DNA of 64,000 nucleotides from Bacillota bacterium (GTDB taxonomy: Bacteria; Bacillota; Clostridia; Lachnospirales; Lachnospiraceae). The notes beneath the pieces were generated by a model. That model ran no database searches. It was not told the DNA's origin and worked only from the letters and a program-made list of their open reading frames with translations. The position numbers were made by a program, and so were the translations under genes. The stretch is taken from contig JAFAGA010000059.1 in NCBI GenBank assembly GCA_023423045.1, positions 1-64,000 on the forward strand, written 5' to 3'. Shown here in pieces: positions 44,113 through 54,495 of the stretch. The first letter of the stretch is position 1. Every line of letters starts with the position of its first letter.

Positions 44113-45039
44113 ATGTATTATTTTATTATTAACCCGAAGTCAAGTTCCGGCAGAGGAATCCGCTATTGGTGGGTTGTGAAGGATGAACTGGGCAAACGGC
44201 AAATAGAATATAACGCATACTTTACAGAGTATACAGGGCACGCCACGGAGCTTGTCGGACAAATCTGCGAGGAGAATGCCGGAATCAAGAATATTGTCAT
44301 ATTAGGCGGCGACGGGACTGTGAACGAGGTTCTTAACGGTATCCCGAATTTTGAAGAGGTGCTGCTGGGATATATTCCTTCCGGCTCCAGCAATGACTTG
44401 GCCAGAAGTCTGAGAATCCCCAAGGATCCGTTGGAAGCATTAGACCGGATTCTCAAGCCCACCAAATTCAGGTATCTGGACCATGGGCTGATCACATTTC
44501 CTGATGACAGGCAAACACCCAGGCGTTTTGCCTGTTCCAGCGGCATGGGCTATGATGCTGCCGTATGCCTGGAGGTTCAGAAATCTCCCTTGAAGAAAAG
44601 CCTGAACCGATTTGGCGCCGGTAAGTTTGTCTATCTTGTCATTGCCATTAAGCAGGTTCTGACAGCCCCCCGGGTGACTGCTTCCATCACAGTGGACGGT
44701 ATCAAAAAAGACCTCTTTTCCAAGGTCCTTCTGATATCCAATATGATTCATAAGTATGAGGGCGGCGGCCTTATGATGGCCCCCAATGCCGACCCCAACG
44801 ACGGAAAATTGACCATCACCTTAGTGCATAGCTTAAGCAAGGCCATGGTATTATTTCTGCTCCCCACTATCTTTACCGGCAAGCACATCAGACATCGGGG
44901 AGTTGAAACCTTCCATTGCTCCGAGCTGGAGATAAAAACCGACATTCCCGCTGCCATACATACGGACGGAGAGGTTCCGGCAGTATGCTCCCATATTAAG
45001 GTGAGCTGTATCCATGAACAAATACGAATGATTCTATAA
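44113..45039 (+). CDS. YegS/BmrU-family lipid (diacylglycerol) kinase
   Basis: The 308-residue protein has the catalytic fold of diacylglycerol kinases: NPKSSSGRG, VILGGDGTVNEVLNG (ATP loop) and LGYIPSGSSNDLARSL. The C-terminal part has PAAIHTDGE, the conserved catalytic Asp region. It phosphorylates a membrane lipid. A TTGACA/TATAAT pair at 44036 and 44057 (15-base spacing) may be its promoter. The downstream membrane protein follows after 17 bases. Confidence 0.87.
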   Translation: MYYFIINPKSSSGRGIRYWWVVKDELGKRQIEYNAYFTEYTGHATELVGQICEENAGIKNIVILGGDGTVNEVLNGIPNFEEVLLGYIPSGSSNDLARSLRIPKDPLEALDRILKPTKFRYLDHGLITFPDDRQTPRRFACSSGMGYDAAVCLEVQKSPLKKSLNRFGAGKFVYLVIAIKQVLTAPRVTASITVDGIKKDLFSKVLLISNMIHKYEGGGLMMAPNADPNDGKLTITLVHSLSKAMVLFLLPTIFTGKHIRHRGVETFHCSELEIKTDIPAAIHTDGEVPAVCSHIKVSCIHEQIRMIL

Positions 45040-45056
45040 AGAAAGTAGGCAAAAAG

Positions 45057-45935
45057 ATGCAAAGAAGAACCAATATTCAGGATTCCTCCTTAATTATTAT
45101 CTTAAGTATTATTACGATATTAGTTCAGTTTATCACATACTATTTCTTTGCAGCCTTTTATGTTATTTGGGGCATTGCAATCCTCGCAGCCCTGATTAGC
45201 TGTCATATCCTGCTGGAGCATACCATGTCCTACCCGGTTTGTTTCAATTATTCCTCACTGATATTGTTTATTAGCGGGATTATCCTGTTTTTATCCTTTA
45301 AAGGAAATCCCTCTTTTCTTCCTTATAGTAATACCATGCTGGGAATCGCCATAATCAACTGGCTTATTCCCTGTCTCTACTGCTACCTGCGCAATATGCT
45401 GGACAACGGAACACGTTTTACGGACTACCGCTTGTTCTATCGTAACGATGCCCTTCTTTTTTCCCTTCTGTACCTGGGAGTCTTGTTTTACGGGTGCTTC
45501 TTTAAAGGTGCTTTTCCCCTGGTATACCGCGGTAGTCTCGATACGGCGAACTTCATTCCCTTTGAGGCAATTACCGTCTTAATTGAGGATTATCTATACG
45601 ATATCGTTCCTCTCAGTGATGTGCTCTTTTATATATCCATCCGCATTCTGGTCTTTCTTCCCTATGGCTTCCAGACGACGCTCCTGCTCAGGCGGCAATC
45701 AAGGCTTCCCAGGCTTCTGTCTTTGCTGGCCCTTCCCTGTGTCATTGAGGCCGCACAATATTTTGCCTTCCCCGAACGGTTTGATATTGATGATATCATT
45801 TATGCCTTCCTTGGAGGAATTCTCGGTTCCATATTATATCATCTCTGTAACCTGATATTCCGGGCAATTACCGGCAAAGATTTTCTTTCCAGGGAATCCG
45901 ATTACCCCTACTCCAGGTCAGGACTTCATTTTTAG
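45057..45935 (+). CDS. VanZ-like membrane protein
   Basis: The 292-residue protein has about eight membrane helices. The C-terminal half matches the VanZ family: NFIPFEAI, FLPYGFQTTLLLRR and VIEAAQYFAFPERFDIDDII, followed by GGILGSILY. VanZ-like proteins are linked to teicoplanin tolerance, but most have unknown roles. The extra N-terminal four-helix part is unassigned. The stop overlaps that of the convergent helicase gene. Confidence 0.75.
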   Translation: MQRRTNIQDSSLIIILSIITILVQFITYYFFAAFYVIWGIAILAALISCHILLEHTMSYPVCFNYSSLILFISGIILFLSFKGNPSFLPYSNTMLGIAIINWLIPCLYCYLRNMLDNGTRFTDYRLFYRNDALLFSLLYLGVLFYGCFFKGAFPLVYRGSLDTANFIPFEAITVLIEDYLYDIVPLSDVLFYISIRILVFLPYGFQTTLLLRRQSRLPRLLSLLALPCVIEAAQYFAFPERFDIDDIIYAFLGGILGSILYHLCNLIFRAITGKDFLSRESDYPYSRSGLHF

Positions 45936-48343
45936 CTTTCTGCAGTATTCCAAAACTCGCTTAATATATTCTTCATGGAGCCCAGGCTCACCGCCACATT
46001 AGGGAACCACTCCCGGGGGAACAGATTATAATACTGCTTCTGTGTGAAGCGTTCGTCCAGCAAAAGAATAGCACCCCTGTCTTCCTTGGTCCGGATTACC
46101 CTTCCCGCAGACTGCAGTACCTTATTCATTCCGGAATAAAGATATGCATAATCGAAACCATTCCCGTTCTTCTCATCAAAATATCCCCGGAACAGCTCTC
46201 GTTCATTGCATACCATAGGCAGTCCGGTCCCCACAATAATCGCACCGATGAGTCGGTTATTCTTTAAATCAATCCCTTCACTGAAGATTCCTCCCATGAC
46301 ACAAAAGCCGATGCGGCTGTTTAAAGGTTTCTCTACGAATTCCTCCAGAAACATCTCCTTTTCGGCCTCTGTCATCGAAGCACTCTGCACTACTAATCCC
46401 TCAAGCTCATCTCCTGCCAGCTCTGCAACCGTCTGCAGCAATTGATAAGAAGGAAAAAAGACCATATAATTTCCTGTCCTCACTCCGGTAAAGTCTTTGA
46501 TATAATCCAAAATCCTGCGGTATTCCCGCTCATTTCTTCTGGTATATTTTGTGCTGACATCTGTGCCGATCATAATCAACCGGTTCTCCGGCAGAAAGGA
46601 GGAAGGCGCATAAACCGCATAGTCTTCTTTATTTCCTCCCAGCTGTTCCATATAATAGCTGATGGGCAGCAGCGTTGCTGAAAACAGCACCGCACTCCTT
46701 CCCCGGTCCATGCATGCAATGAGATTCCTGGAAGGGTCCATACACTGCAGCTTGAGCCGAAATCGATCCTCCTCATAATCTGTATATATAGTATAATTAT
46801 CATCATGAAGCTCGTACATGCTCAGGAAATGCCGAATGTTCATATAGAGGCTTAGCAGCTCCTCCTTACCCTCGGGGATATATCCTTCCTGCAAGAAGAT
46901 TTCATATTCCGCCATCAGGCTGATTAAATGCATCACAAAGCCGTCCACATTCTCCAGCACCTCGAATTCATCGCAGTCCCTTTTAAGCTTCAACAGATCA
47001 TTATTGCAGTACTCCAGCTGCCTGACCAGCTTTGCACTTCTATCCTTCACCAGACGCTTCGCTTCCAGAAAATCATCCTTATACAATACGGCGCTGTACA
47101 TCTCTCTGGCCCGGTCAACCAGATTATGAGCTTCATCGACGAGAAATACATACTCCCCGGGCTTGTCGCTCATGAAGAAACGTCTTAAATATACATTAGG
47201 ATCAAAAACATAGTTATAATCACAGATAATTGCATCCGACCAGAGAGTTACATCCAGCCCCATCTCAAAAGGGCAGACGCAATGCTTCTCGGAATAGAAC
47301 AGGATATCCTCCCGGTTGATTTCATTGACATTGGCCAATAAATCATATACCGCGTCATTGACACGATCGAAATGTCCTTTTGCTCGGGGACAGGCCCCGG
47401 GATTGCAGTCGGGCTTATCCAGAATACATACCTTTTCCTTCGCCGTAATCGTCACAACTTTAAGATGCAGCCCGTATTCCCCCAAAAGCCCGAAGGTATC
47501 CTCCGCTACTGTCCGGGTAATGGTCTTTGCCGTAAGATAGAATATCTTCTCCGCAATTCCCTCCCCCATGGCCTTAACTGCCGGGAATACCGTTGATATT
47601 GTCTTGCCCACCCCGGTGGGCGCTTCAATAAACAGCTTCTTCTTTCTCAGAATCGTCTTATAGACTCCTGTGACCAATTCCTTCTGACCTTCCCGGTAGG
47701 GAAAAGGAAAATTCAGCGCTTTAATAGCCCCATTCCTCTTCTCTGCCCATCTTATCTGCCACGCAGCCCACTTTGCATATTCCCCCACCAACTCCTGAAA
47801 CCAGAGCGACAGCTCTTCGTAGGTCAGAGTCTCATCAAAATAGCGAAGATTTTCGGTCTCAAGATTACAATAGGTCAAGCGGATCCCAATCCGGCTCAGC
47901 TCATACCTGGTCGCATAAATATAAGCATAACACATCGCCTGGGCCCGATGGACACCTGCCGGTTCCGTCATATGGGACAGCTCCATGTATACTCCCTTAA
48001 TCTCGTCTATGGTGATCTCCGGAGGATCATCCTGAGTCTCCTCCAGCAAAAATATTGAAAAATCGTCTTTCATGGTATCATTGCGTATGATCCCGTCCGC
48101 TCTTCCTTCAACGGTCAGCTCAAAGTCAATGTCCTCCCTGGTTACAGGCACCGTGATACTTAGCGGGACCTCCGCCGTATAATTTGCCCCCATCTGTTTC
48201 TGCAGCTTGCGATGTATCTTGGAGCCCGCCTGCATGGCATCAATTTCGTTTCTTCCCCTGGTATTGTCAAGGTCTCCGGAACAAAGGATAAACTCCACCA
48301 GATTACGTACTGAGATTTTGATATTTCTGACTTCCTCCATCAT
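45932..48343 (-). CDS. PD-(D/E)XK nuclease / DinG-type helicase fusion
   Basis: The 803-residue protein has an N-terminal Cas4/RecB-like nuclease domain (LTVEGRADGII at 77-86; IDEIK at 112-116). The XPD/DinG helicase follows with Walker A EAPTGVGKT, four Fe-S cysteines (VCILDKPDCNPGAC...CVC), the DEAH box FLVDEAHNLVD, and motif VI QSAGRVIR. It is a 5'-3' DNA helicase probably used in repair; coupling to the nuclease is seen in some Firmicutes. The 3' end overlaps the stop of the VanZ-like gene. Confidence 0.87.
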   Translation of the reverse strand: MMEEVRNIKISVRNLVEFILCSGDLDNTRGRNEIDAMQAGSKIHRKLQKQMGANYTAEVPLSITVPVTREDIDFELTVEGRADGIIRNDTMKDDFSIFLLEETQDDPPEITIDEIKGVYMELSHMTEPAGVHRAQAMCYAYIYATRYELSRIGIRLTYCNLETENLRYFDETLTYEELSLWFQELVGEYAKWAAWQIRWAEKRNGAIKALNFPFPYREGQKELVTGVYKTILRKKKLFIEAPTGVGKTISTVFPAVKAMGEGIAEKIFYLTAKTITRTVAEDTFGLLGEYGLHLKVVTITAKEKVCILDKPDCNPGACPRAKGHFDRVNDAVYDLLANVNEINREDILFYSEKHCVCPFEMGLDVTLWSDAIICDYNYVFDPNVYLRRFFMSDKPGEYVFLVDEAHNLVDRAREMYSAVLYKDDFLEAKRLVKDRSAKLVRQLEYCNNDLLKLKRDCDEFEVLENVDGFVMHLISLMAEYEIFLQEGYIPEGKEELLSLYMNIRHFLSMYELHDDNYTIYTDYEEDRFRLKLQCMDPSRNLIACMDRGRSAVLFSATLLPISYYMEQLGGNKEDYAVYAPSSFLPENRLIMIGTDVSTKYTRRNEREYRRILDYIKDFTGVRTGNYMVFFPSYQLLQTVAELAGDELEGLVVQSASMTEAEKEMFLEEFVEKPLNSRIGFCVMGGIFSEGIDLKNNRLIGAIIVGTGLPMVCNERELFRGYFDEKNGNGFDYAYLYSGMNKVLQSAGRVIRTKEDRGAILLLDERFTQKQYYNLFPREWFPNVAVSLGSMKNILSEFWNTAES

Positions 48344-48402
48344 TTCATTGATCCTCTCTCAAGTTACCCCACCTCTTCGAAGTTCACCATCTCAGACCCT
48401 CT

Positions 48403-50775
48403 CTACCATTCAGCGGAAGTATCTTCATAAGCATTCTCATAGAGCTTGGATTTTCCTGTCATCCACCATCTCATTGCAGGGTTCCACAAAATCTCCGACA
48501 CATCAGAACAAAGCAAATCCGACTTGCTCTTCCCATGATACAGCATGAGCTCCCCTTTTTCTTTCTTATTACTATAATCTCTCAAATAAGCAATATTCTT
48601 CTCGTCAACAGCAACATAATCGCTCACGTCATCTGAGATCCGGATCTCCTTCCCCCCCTGATACAGGCAAAGAGTTGCATTATACTGTCTGCTGTTATAG
48701 GCTGTATAGTAGAGCAGGTTGTCACTTCCTTCATACTGATACAAACCGGAGGTATATACATCAGATGCAATTTTTTTGCCTCCCATATATAAATCTCCAC
48801 TTTCTTTACTAACATCCTTAAAATAATACAGATTTTGGTTACCATTGCCTAAGAAATACACAGATACATCCTCATCGATCTTTTCAGGCTTTGATACCAC
48901 TCCTCCTGAGATGACTGCACGCATCAATCTGCCATAACCCCGGTTGAAATCATATTCATCCAGGAAATAGATGGTTCCATCCTCCTGAATTCTCCATCCG
49001 TAGCCTTCGTCTGCTTCCAAAACACTTTCCCTGTCTCCGGAAGCGACAAATACTTCTTCTGAAGCCTTTTGGTAGGATGTTATATTATTTCCCAAATCCC
49101 ATACGACATCACCCACATAGTAATAGTCATTATAGGATGCCAGAAGCTCGGACAGCTTCTGCTTCCCTCCTTCGGAAGAACTATATTTTTGATAAATTAC
49201 CACCGGTATCATATTCGACTGCCCTATGGTATAGGAATATGTGTTGCTTACCAGATTCTCTGCTACTTTGGTTTCCTCGCCCTTGTTCCAATAATAAAGA
49301 GAATACTTATCGTAGGTGATTGCATTTTCCTGCGAAGCAAGAGCATCACGCAATTCATTTCGTAATTCTATCTCCTGGTATTCGACATATAACTTCCTGT
49401 ATTCTTCCCAATTCCGGTTTTCCTCGGACTTCCAGTCATCATACTCTTTCTCATACTTCTGTTCCGCCTCTTCAAAGGCATCATAATCGTAGGTGTGGTT
49501 CCAGTATCCCCACTCCTCTGTTTCCTCATTATACTCATATCCCCATCCGCTGGGCTCCCATGTTACAATATCAAAATCAGAATAGGATGGGTAATCAGGC
49601 TCCGGCTTACTGACCGGTTCCTGGGGAGACACTGCATTTTGATCTGAAGCGAGCAGATCATCTGCGATAAAATCCTGCAGACGGTTAACAACCTCCTCTT
49701 TCCGCAGATAATAGATGGATGTTTCATCGATTATAGAAAGAACCTGCTCGATATTGGAAGCTATTTTTTCCTTATCTTCTTTGCCCTCTTTGCTGTAGAG
49801 TATGCCATTCTTTGTATAAATCATTTTTCCTGTCTCCGGATTCGCCATATGAATCCAGGCATCAGAATCAATCTTTGTCTTTTCAGCCTCCAGACCTTTT
49901 AAAGACATCTCGTAGATGGTATATTCACCATCTGTCATCCTATTGTAAATAATATAGTCACCCTTATGATTTACATAGTAGACTCCCACACCATCATCCA
50001 GCTTATTCTTCTCACCGGTCTTTCTATCATACACATACAGACGCTTTTCCTCTCCCTTGCAATAGAAAAATTTGCTGCCATCCGATGTGAGCACGGGTAC
50101 ATTCAACCCCAGAGAGTTAACTTTAATATCACTATCAATTTTTACCGCAGCATCTTCCTTTGTATTGTTTGCTTTTAAATCTCTCCAATAATAAGACACA
50201 CTGTCATTATCTGTTCGATCCGGATAATAGAGATAACGGTTGTTACTGTCCGTAAGTATATAACTCTCAAAATCAGAGAATTCGTCAAGCTCCGCCGTAT
50301 CAGAGCGCATCAACCGTTCCGTCAATTCAAAAGATTTCTTTTGGGGCAGGAATTCAAAATTCAGTTCTCCGTCCTTACCATAGATGATATTGGCGCCGAC
50401 AGAATTCATTCCCGTCAATGACACCACCGCAACCACCGCAATCACAGCGATCAACACAAATGCTGTGAGGGCAAGAAAAATGGGACTGCGGGATTGCTTC
50501 TTCTTTTCCTTCTCATTTTCCTGTTTCGCATGCTTCTCATCCTGCACAAGTATTACTTCCTTATCTCCTCCGTTTATGGGAGTTCCGCAGTCCACACAAA
50601 AGGCATTCCCCTCCAGTATTTTAGATCCGCAGTTGGTACAAAAAACTTCTTCTCTGTAATTTTCTTCCTGCAAAACAGGTTCAGAAGCAATTACTTTTGT
50701 TCCACAATCGGTACAAAAGAGTGCACCCTCTTTCAGATCCGCGTTGCAATTGGAACACTTTCTCTGTTGTGACAT
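48403..50775 (-). CDS. Zinc-ribbon membrane protein with large extracellular repeat domain
   Basis: The 790-residue protein has two N-terminal zinc ribbons (CSNCNADLKEGALFCTDCG and CTNCGSKILEGNAFCVDCG), a charged linker and one helix (about 97-120). The large external part has repeating YYLR/YYKD-type strands suggesting a beta-propeller (DUF5050-like). An acidic, Tyr/Glu-rich helical insert lies at about 390-490. The function is unknown. It is the last gene of a minus-strand unit with the GH3 and vWA genes. Confidence 0.7.
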   Translation of the reverse strand: MSQQRKCSNCNADLKEGALFCTDCGTKVIASEPVLQEENYREEVFCTNCGSKILEGNAFCVDCGTPINGGDKEVILVQDEKHAKQENEKEKKKQSRSPIFLALTAFVLIAVIAVVAVVSLTGMNSVGANIIYGKDGELNFEFLPQKKSFELTERLMRSDTAELDEFSDFESYILTDSNNRYLYYPDRTDNDSVSYYWRDLKANNTKEDAAVKIDSDIKVNSLGLNVPVLTSDGSKFFYCKGEEKRLYVYDRKTGEKNKLDDGVGVYYVNHKGDYIIYNRMTDGEYTIYEMSLKGLEAEKTKIDSDAWIHMANPETGKMIYTKNGILYSKEGKEDKEKIASNIEQVLSIIDETSIYYLRKEEVVNRLQDFIADDLLASDQNAVSPQEPVSKPEPDYPSYSDFDIVTWEPSGWGYEYNEETEEWGYWNHTYDYDAFEEAEQKYEKEYDDWKSEENRNWEEYRKLYVEYQEIELRNELRDALASQENAITYDKYSLYYWNKGEETKVAENLVSNTYSYTIGQSNMIPVVIYQKYSSSEGGKQKLSELLASYNDYYYVGDVVWDLGNNITSYQKASEEVFVASGDRESVLEADEGYGWRIQEDGTIYFLDEYDFNRGYGRLMRAVISGGVVSKPEKIDEDVSVYFLGNGNQNLYYFKDVSKESGDLYMGGKKIASDVYTSGLYQYEGSDNLLYYTAYNSRQYNATLCLYQGGKEIRISDDVSDYVAVDEKNIAYLRDYSNKKEKGELMLYHGKSKSDLLCSDVSEILWNPAMRWWMTGKSKLYENAYEDTSAEW

Positions 50776-50805
50776 AATTAGTATCCTCCTCTGCTTGTCT
50801 TTCTA

Positions 50806-52263
50806 TTAAGGAATAATTCCCCTTTGAAGCTTCAGGTGTAAAATCCTTTTTACACTTTCATCAATTCGCTCCTGCGTTATCTCTCCCTTTTGCACCGCTT
50901 GAAGCAATGCATTCGCAGAGCGTTCCAGATCGGCAGGGCACAACAGGATATCCGCTCCTGCCTTGACACTGCGGACCGCAATCTCCCCGGAGCCGTAGTA
51001 ATCTGTCATGGCCTTCATATTTAAGGCATCTGTAATCACAACACCACTATAATTCAGTTCATTTCTCAAAATATCAGTAATGATCTTAGGAGAAATCGTT
51101 GCCGGGACATCGTCTATCTCCGGTACCAACAGATGCCCTACCATAACCATGTCCGCTCCGGCATCGATTCCTGCCTGAAAGGGCAGAAACTCCTCTTTTC
51201 TAAGTTCCTCCAGAGTCTTATATACATAAGCTGATCCATGATGGGAATCACTTTTTGTACTCCCATGGCCCGGAAAATGCTTTAGAGAGCAGACCACTCC
51301 CCCATCCTGGAACCCTTGCACCGCTGCCGGAATCAATTTTGCCGCTTCCTCAAAATCATCGCTATAGGCCCGGTCAGCGATTACGGTATTCTCCGGGTAT
51401 GACCATACATCCGCTACCGGTGCAAAGGCGGTATTAAAGCCAAGATCGTGGATTGCTTTTGCTATCTGCCTGGCATTATCATAAGCAAGATCGCTGCCCT
51501 GATCCTTATAGTAAAACATTGCTTTCATCTCATACGTTCCCAGGGCCTTCTTCACTCTGGCAACCCTTCCGCCTTCTTCATCACTGGCAAGAAATAAGGG
51601 AACCTCAGAAAATGATTGTATCCCCTGAAGCATTGCTTTGGCCTGATCTTCACTCTTCAAATTACCGGTAAGATAGAGAATACCCCCAACGGGGTACTTC
51701 TTCAAAGCCTTTTTTGTTGCTTCACCGGCAATGGTTGTATTACTTGCTCCCGTTAATGTATCTGCAAATACGATAAACATTTGATAGACCTTATCCTTCA
51801 GATCCATTTGATCCAATATCTGACGGATGCGTATCTCCTCCAATTCCTCCCGCTCATCACCCTTTTTGTTCTCCCCCTTCTCCGGTATCACTTCCTTCTC
51901 ATCTGCAGCCATACTGTCCCGGGACGATTCCCCTGGAGGGCTCTCTTCCCGGGGTGTTTCGCTTGGAAATACGCTCTCCCGGGGTGTTATATCGGGAGAT
52001 GCACTTTCCCCGGATGCTTCGTCTGAAGACGGCGACTCTCCGGGAGACTCCCTTGAAGGGATATCTTCCCCGGGGATTTCACTTATGGATATACTTTTCC
52101 CGGGTAACTCTTCTGGAGATGCGCTCACCGGCATTACCTGCTCCGGCCTGCTCACCGCGGCCTCAATCTCTCCGATGAAAACAAATATAATTAAAACCGT
52201 GGAAAGAAGCAGGCCTATGCCCATCAGCCCTTTCCATATTCGATTCTTCCTTCTTCGCCTCAA
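50806..52263 (-). CDS. Glycoside hydrolase family 3 (NagZ-like beta-N-acetylhexosaminidase)
   Basis: The 485-residue protein has a basic N-terminal anchor (about 10-30), then a Ser/Pro/Glu-rich low-complexity linker with recurring SPGES/TPRE blocks (about 38-120). The GH3 barrel follows. KHFPGHGSTKSDSHHG holds the NagZ catalytic Asp-His pair and VVITDALNMKAM the nucleophile Asp. It should hydrolyse GlcNAc-linked wall fragments. The start is TTG behind AAAGGG. It follows the vWA gene by 14 bases. Confidence 0.88.
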   Translation of the reverse strand: MRRRRKNRIWKGLMGIGLLLSTVLIIFVFIGEIEAAVSRPEQVMPVSASPEELPGKSISISEIPGEDIPSRESPGESPSSDEASGESASPDITPRESVFPSETPREESPPGESSRDSMAADEKEVIPEKGENKKGDEREELEEIRIRQILDQMDLKDKVYQMFIVFADTLTGASNTTIAGEATKKALKKYPVGGILYLTGNLKSEDQAKAMLQGIQSFSEVPLFLASDEEGGRVARVKKALGTYEMKAMFYYKDQGSDLAYDNARQIAKAIHDLGFNTAFAPVADVWSYPENTVIADRAYSDDFEEAAKLIPAAVQGFQDGGVVCSLKHFPGHGSTKSDSHHGSAYVYKTLEELRKEEFLPFQAGIDAGADMVMVGHLLVPEIDDVPATISPKIITDILRNELNYSGVVITDALNMKAMTDYYGSGEIAVRSVKAGADILLCPADLERSANALLQAVQKGEITQERIDESVKRILHLKLQRGIIP

Positions 52264-52277
52264 TGATTGTACCCTTT

Positions 52278-54320
52278 CTACTCATATTCACAAATGTAGG
52301 CAATTTTTCCTGACAGATTCGGATAGTCCGCCACGGGATTGTTGCGTTGGTCGTTCCAGCTCCATCCTCCCAGCTTCTTGATATTCCAGAGCATTAAATA
52401 CCATTCATCCACACCATCCAGATCCTGTCTGGAGGGTTCTCCCTCACACCATGCCGAATATGCAAACTCTTCTCCGGTAATCCAGTGTGCAAATACCTGC
52501 CCGCTCTCATCATAGGACGTATATCCGCCAATCCAGACATGAGTAGCCTTTGTCGCCTCTGCCAGCTTGATTGCCTGATCCATCTCATCCTGAGAGGTTA
52601 TGGTAATCAGATGACCTCCCCGCTCCTGACATTTTTGGTTTGCCTCCTCCCATGAAATATCCTCTATGAAAATCTCATATCTGGAATCAGATACTGCAAC
52701 TCCCCCATGGTCATTCAATGTCTTTGTCGGGGTAAATTCCGCCGTGCATTCTCCCAGATAGCCGCCACCTGCCACCTTTACCGTCAATTCCCTTGACAGG
52801 TAAGCATCCAGACTGCTGTCACTTTCATATTCCACCACATACATTTCCTGCTGCTCCCTGTAAATGGTACGATAAATTTCCTGCAAATCATAAAGATCAT
52901 TGATATTCCAGTACCTTCCGTTTGTTCTGGCTGCCATATCTCTTAATATAGTTTCCTCCACATCCCCGACTCCGATGATATACAGAGGAACCTGCTTCTC
53001 ATTGGCATAACGAATTACCTGCTCCGCGGTGCGTTGGCTCATATTATCGACACCATCGGTAAATGCTATCGCACATCTGGCTCCACCCTGCAGAGCTGCA
53101 TGATTGACCCCCGCATAGACCGCATCATAAAACATCGTCATTCCATCCGTTGACATACTCTGGATTCCATTGATCAGACGTTCCGGATTATTTGTGTAGG
53201 TACACATTTGCTGTACAATAGAGTCAAAGGCTATGACCTCTGCCTTGTCTCCGGTATTAAACTGAAGCTTACTTACAAACTCTATCATGACCTCTTTAAT
53301 TTTTTCCATATCCAAATCATTGATACTGTCACTTTTATCTGCAATCAGGGCAATATTCACGCCGGTATTTCCCTTGATCATATGTACTGATTTGATTTCT
53401 CTCGCCAGATATGCACCGCCCTCAATCTGCTCTTTTATGACAAAATCCATTGGTGTCAGGCGTTCAACCTGCTCCCCGGTATCCATCTTCTTGATCCTGA
53501 TATAAGCCTTTACCTTGGGGTACTTGCTCAAATCCGTAGAGATCAATGCCACCTCGGCTTCCTGCAGTACCGGCGTATCATAATCGCTATTTGCACCAAG
53601 CTCGAAACCTCCGACAGATATAGTGACCCGCAAATCACGATTTTCGTTTCCATTCTCTGCATCCTGTGCGATATACTCCAATTTCACCTTTCCGGGAAGA
53701 AAATTCGTCTTAACTCCATCGATCTTTGTTCCCATCTCCAGGAGGGATAGATCATCCGCTGTAAGTGCAATATCCCCTTCATAATTCAAAGTGACAGTTA
53801 CCCTGGGAAACCCGGAACTGTCAATTTCATTGATCACCGGGCGCATTGTTATCACAGAGAGTAGTTCCTGATATTTTGCGTAGTCCGGTTCTCCCTGTTC
53901 TATCTGAAAATTCTGAATTTCAGAATAAGCGCCATCATAATCATCTCTGGTTAAATATTCCCTAACCCGTTCTGCACATTCTTGAAGTTTGAGAGACTGC
54001 TCCTGCGTCTGGGGCGAAGATGCCGCAACATCCATCACCTCACGGGGATTGTCCTTTTCAACTCTCTCTGTACGTAATCCTTCCTTTTTCGCATCCTCGG
54101 GCTCTTTTTCCTTTGTTAATGCTTTATACCCAACATAACTGCCGCCCAGCAGACATAGAATCAAGACCGGGATAAGGACCCATTTCCATTTCCTAAATAA
54201 TACTCCTGCTTGATTCCTCTCCTGTTCCGATTCCTGAGGTGTTTCCTGACTGGATTTTCTGCAATTCGTGCATACACCTTCCAAGTTATTAATCTCTTTT
54301 CCACATTTCCCGCAATACAT
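52278..54320 (-). CDS. Zinc-ribbon, vWA and C-type-lectin-domain surface protein
   Basis: The 680-residue protein has a zinc ribbon (YCGKCG...VCTNC, residues 2-20) and a membrane helix (about 47-66). A coiled linker follows, then a vWA domain (about 320-500) with the MIDAS motif DKSDS and FTDGVDN. A C-terminal C-type-lectin-like domain (about 555-680) contains WEEANQKCQERGGHLITI, VWIGGY and IAYICEYE. It probably binds ligands outside the cell. It is the first gene of the unit. Its partner is unknown. Confidence 0.85.
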   Translation of the reverse strand: MYCGKCGKEINNLEGVCTNCRKSSQETPQESEQERNQAGVLFRKWKWVLIPVLILCLLGGSYVGYKALTKEKEPEDAKKEGLRTERVEKDNPREVMDVAASSPQTQEQSLKLQECAERVREYLTRDDYDGAYSEIQNFQIEQGEPDYAKYQELLSVITMRPVINEIDSSGFPRVTVTLNYEGDIALTADDLSLLEMGTKIDGVKTNFLPGKVKLEYIAQDAENGNENRDLRVTISVGGFELGANSDYDTPVLQEAEVALISTDLSKYPKVKAYIRIKKMDTGEQVERLTPMDFVIKEQIEGGAYLAREIKSVHMIKGNTGVNIALIADKSDSINDLDMEKIKEVMIEFVSKLQFNTGDKAEVIAFDSIVQQMCTYTNNPERLINGIQSMSTDGMTMFYDAVYAGVNHAALQGGARCAIAFTDGVDNMSQRTAEQVIRYANEKQVPLYIIGVGDVEETILRDMAARTNGRYWNINDLYDLQEIYRTIYREQQEMYVVEYESDSSLDAYLSRELTVKVAGGGYLGECTAEFTPTKTLNDHGGVAVSDSRYEIFIEDISWEEANQKCQERGGHLITITSQDEMDQAIKLAEATKATHVWIGGYTSYDESGQVFAHWITGEEFAYSAWCEGEPSRQDLDGVDEWYLMLWNIKKLGGWSWNDQRNNPVADYPNLSGKIAYICEYE

Positions 54321-54495
54321 TTTCTCCCATCCCCCTGAGCATTCATCCTTTTATAAAACTGGTAGGGCTATAGTATCATATTCTTCATTTTATTACAATA
54401 ATTTCTTGTCACAAAAAGAGATCTGTTATACAATGAAAGAGATTAATGGAAAACTATAACACTATATCAGACCATTTTTTGTACAGGAGGATCAT

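Noticed and set aside
52278..52660. Diversity-generating retroelement target in the C-type-lectin domain
   Set aside because: No reverse transcriptase gene and no template repeat of the domain end were seen in the window.
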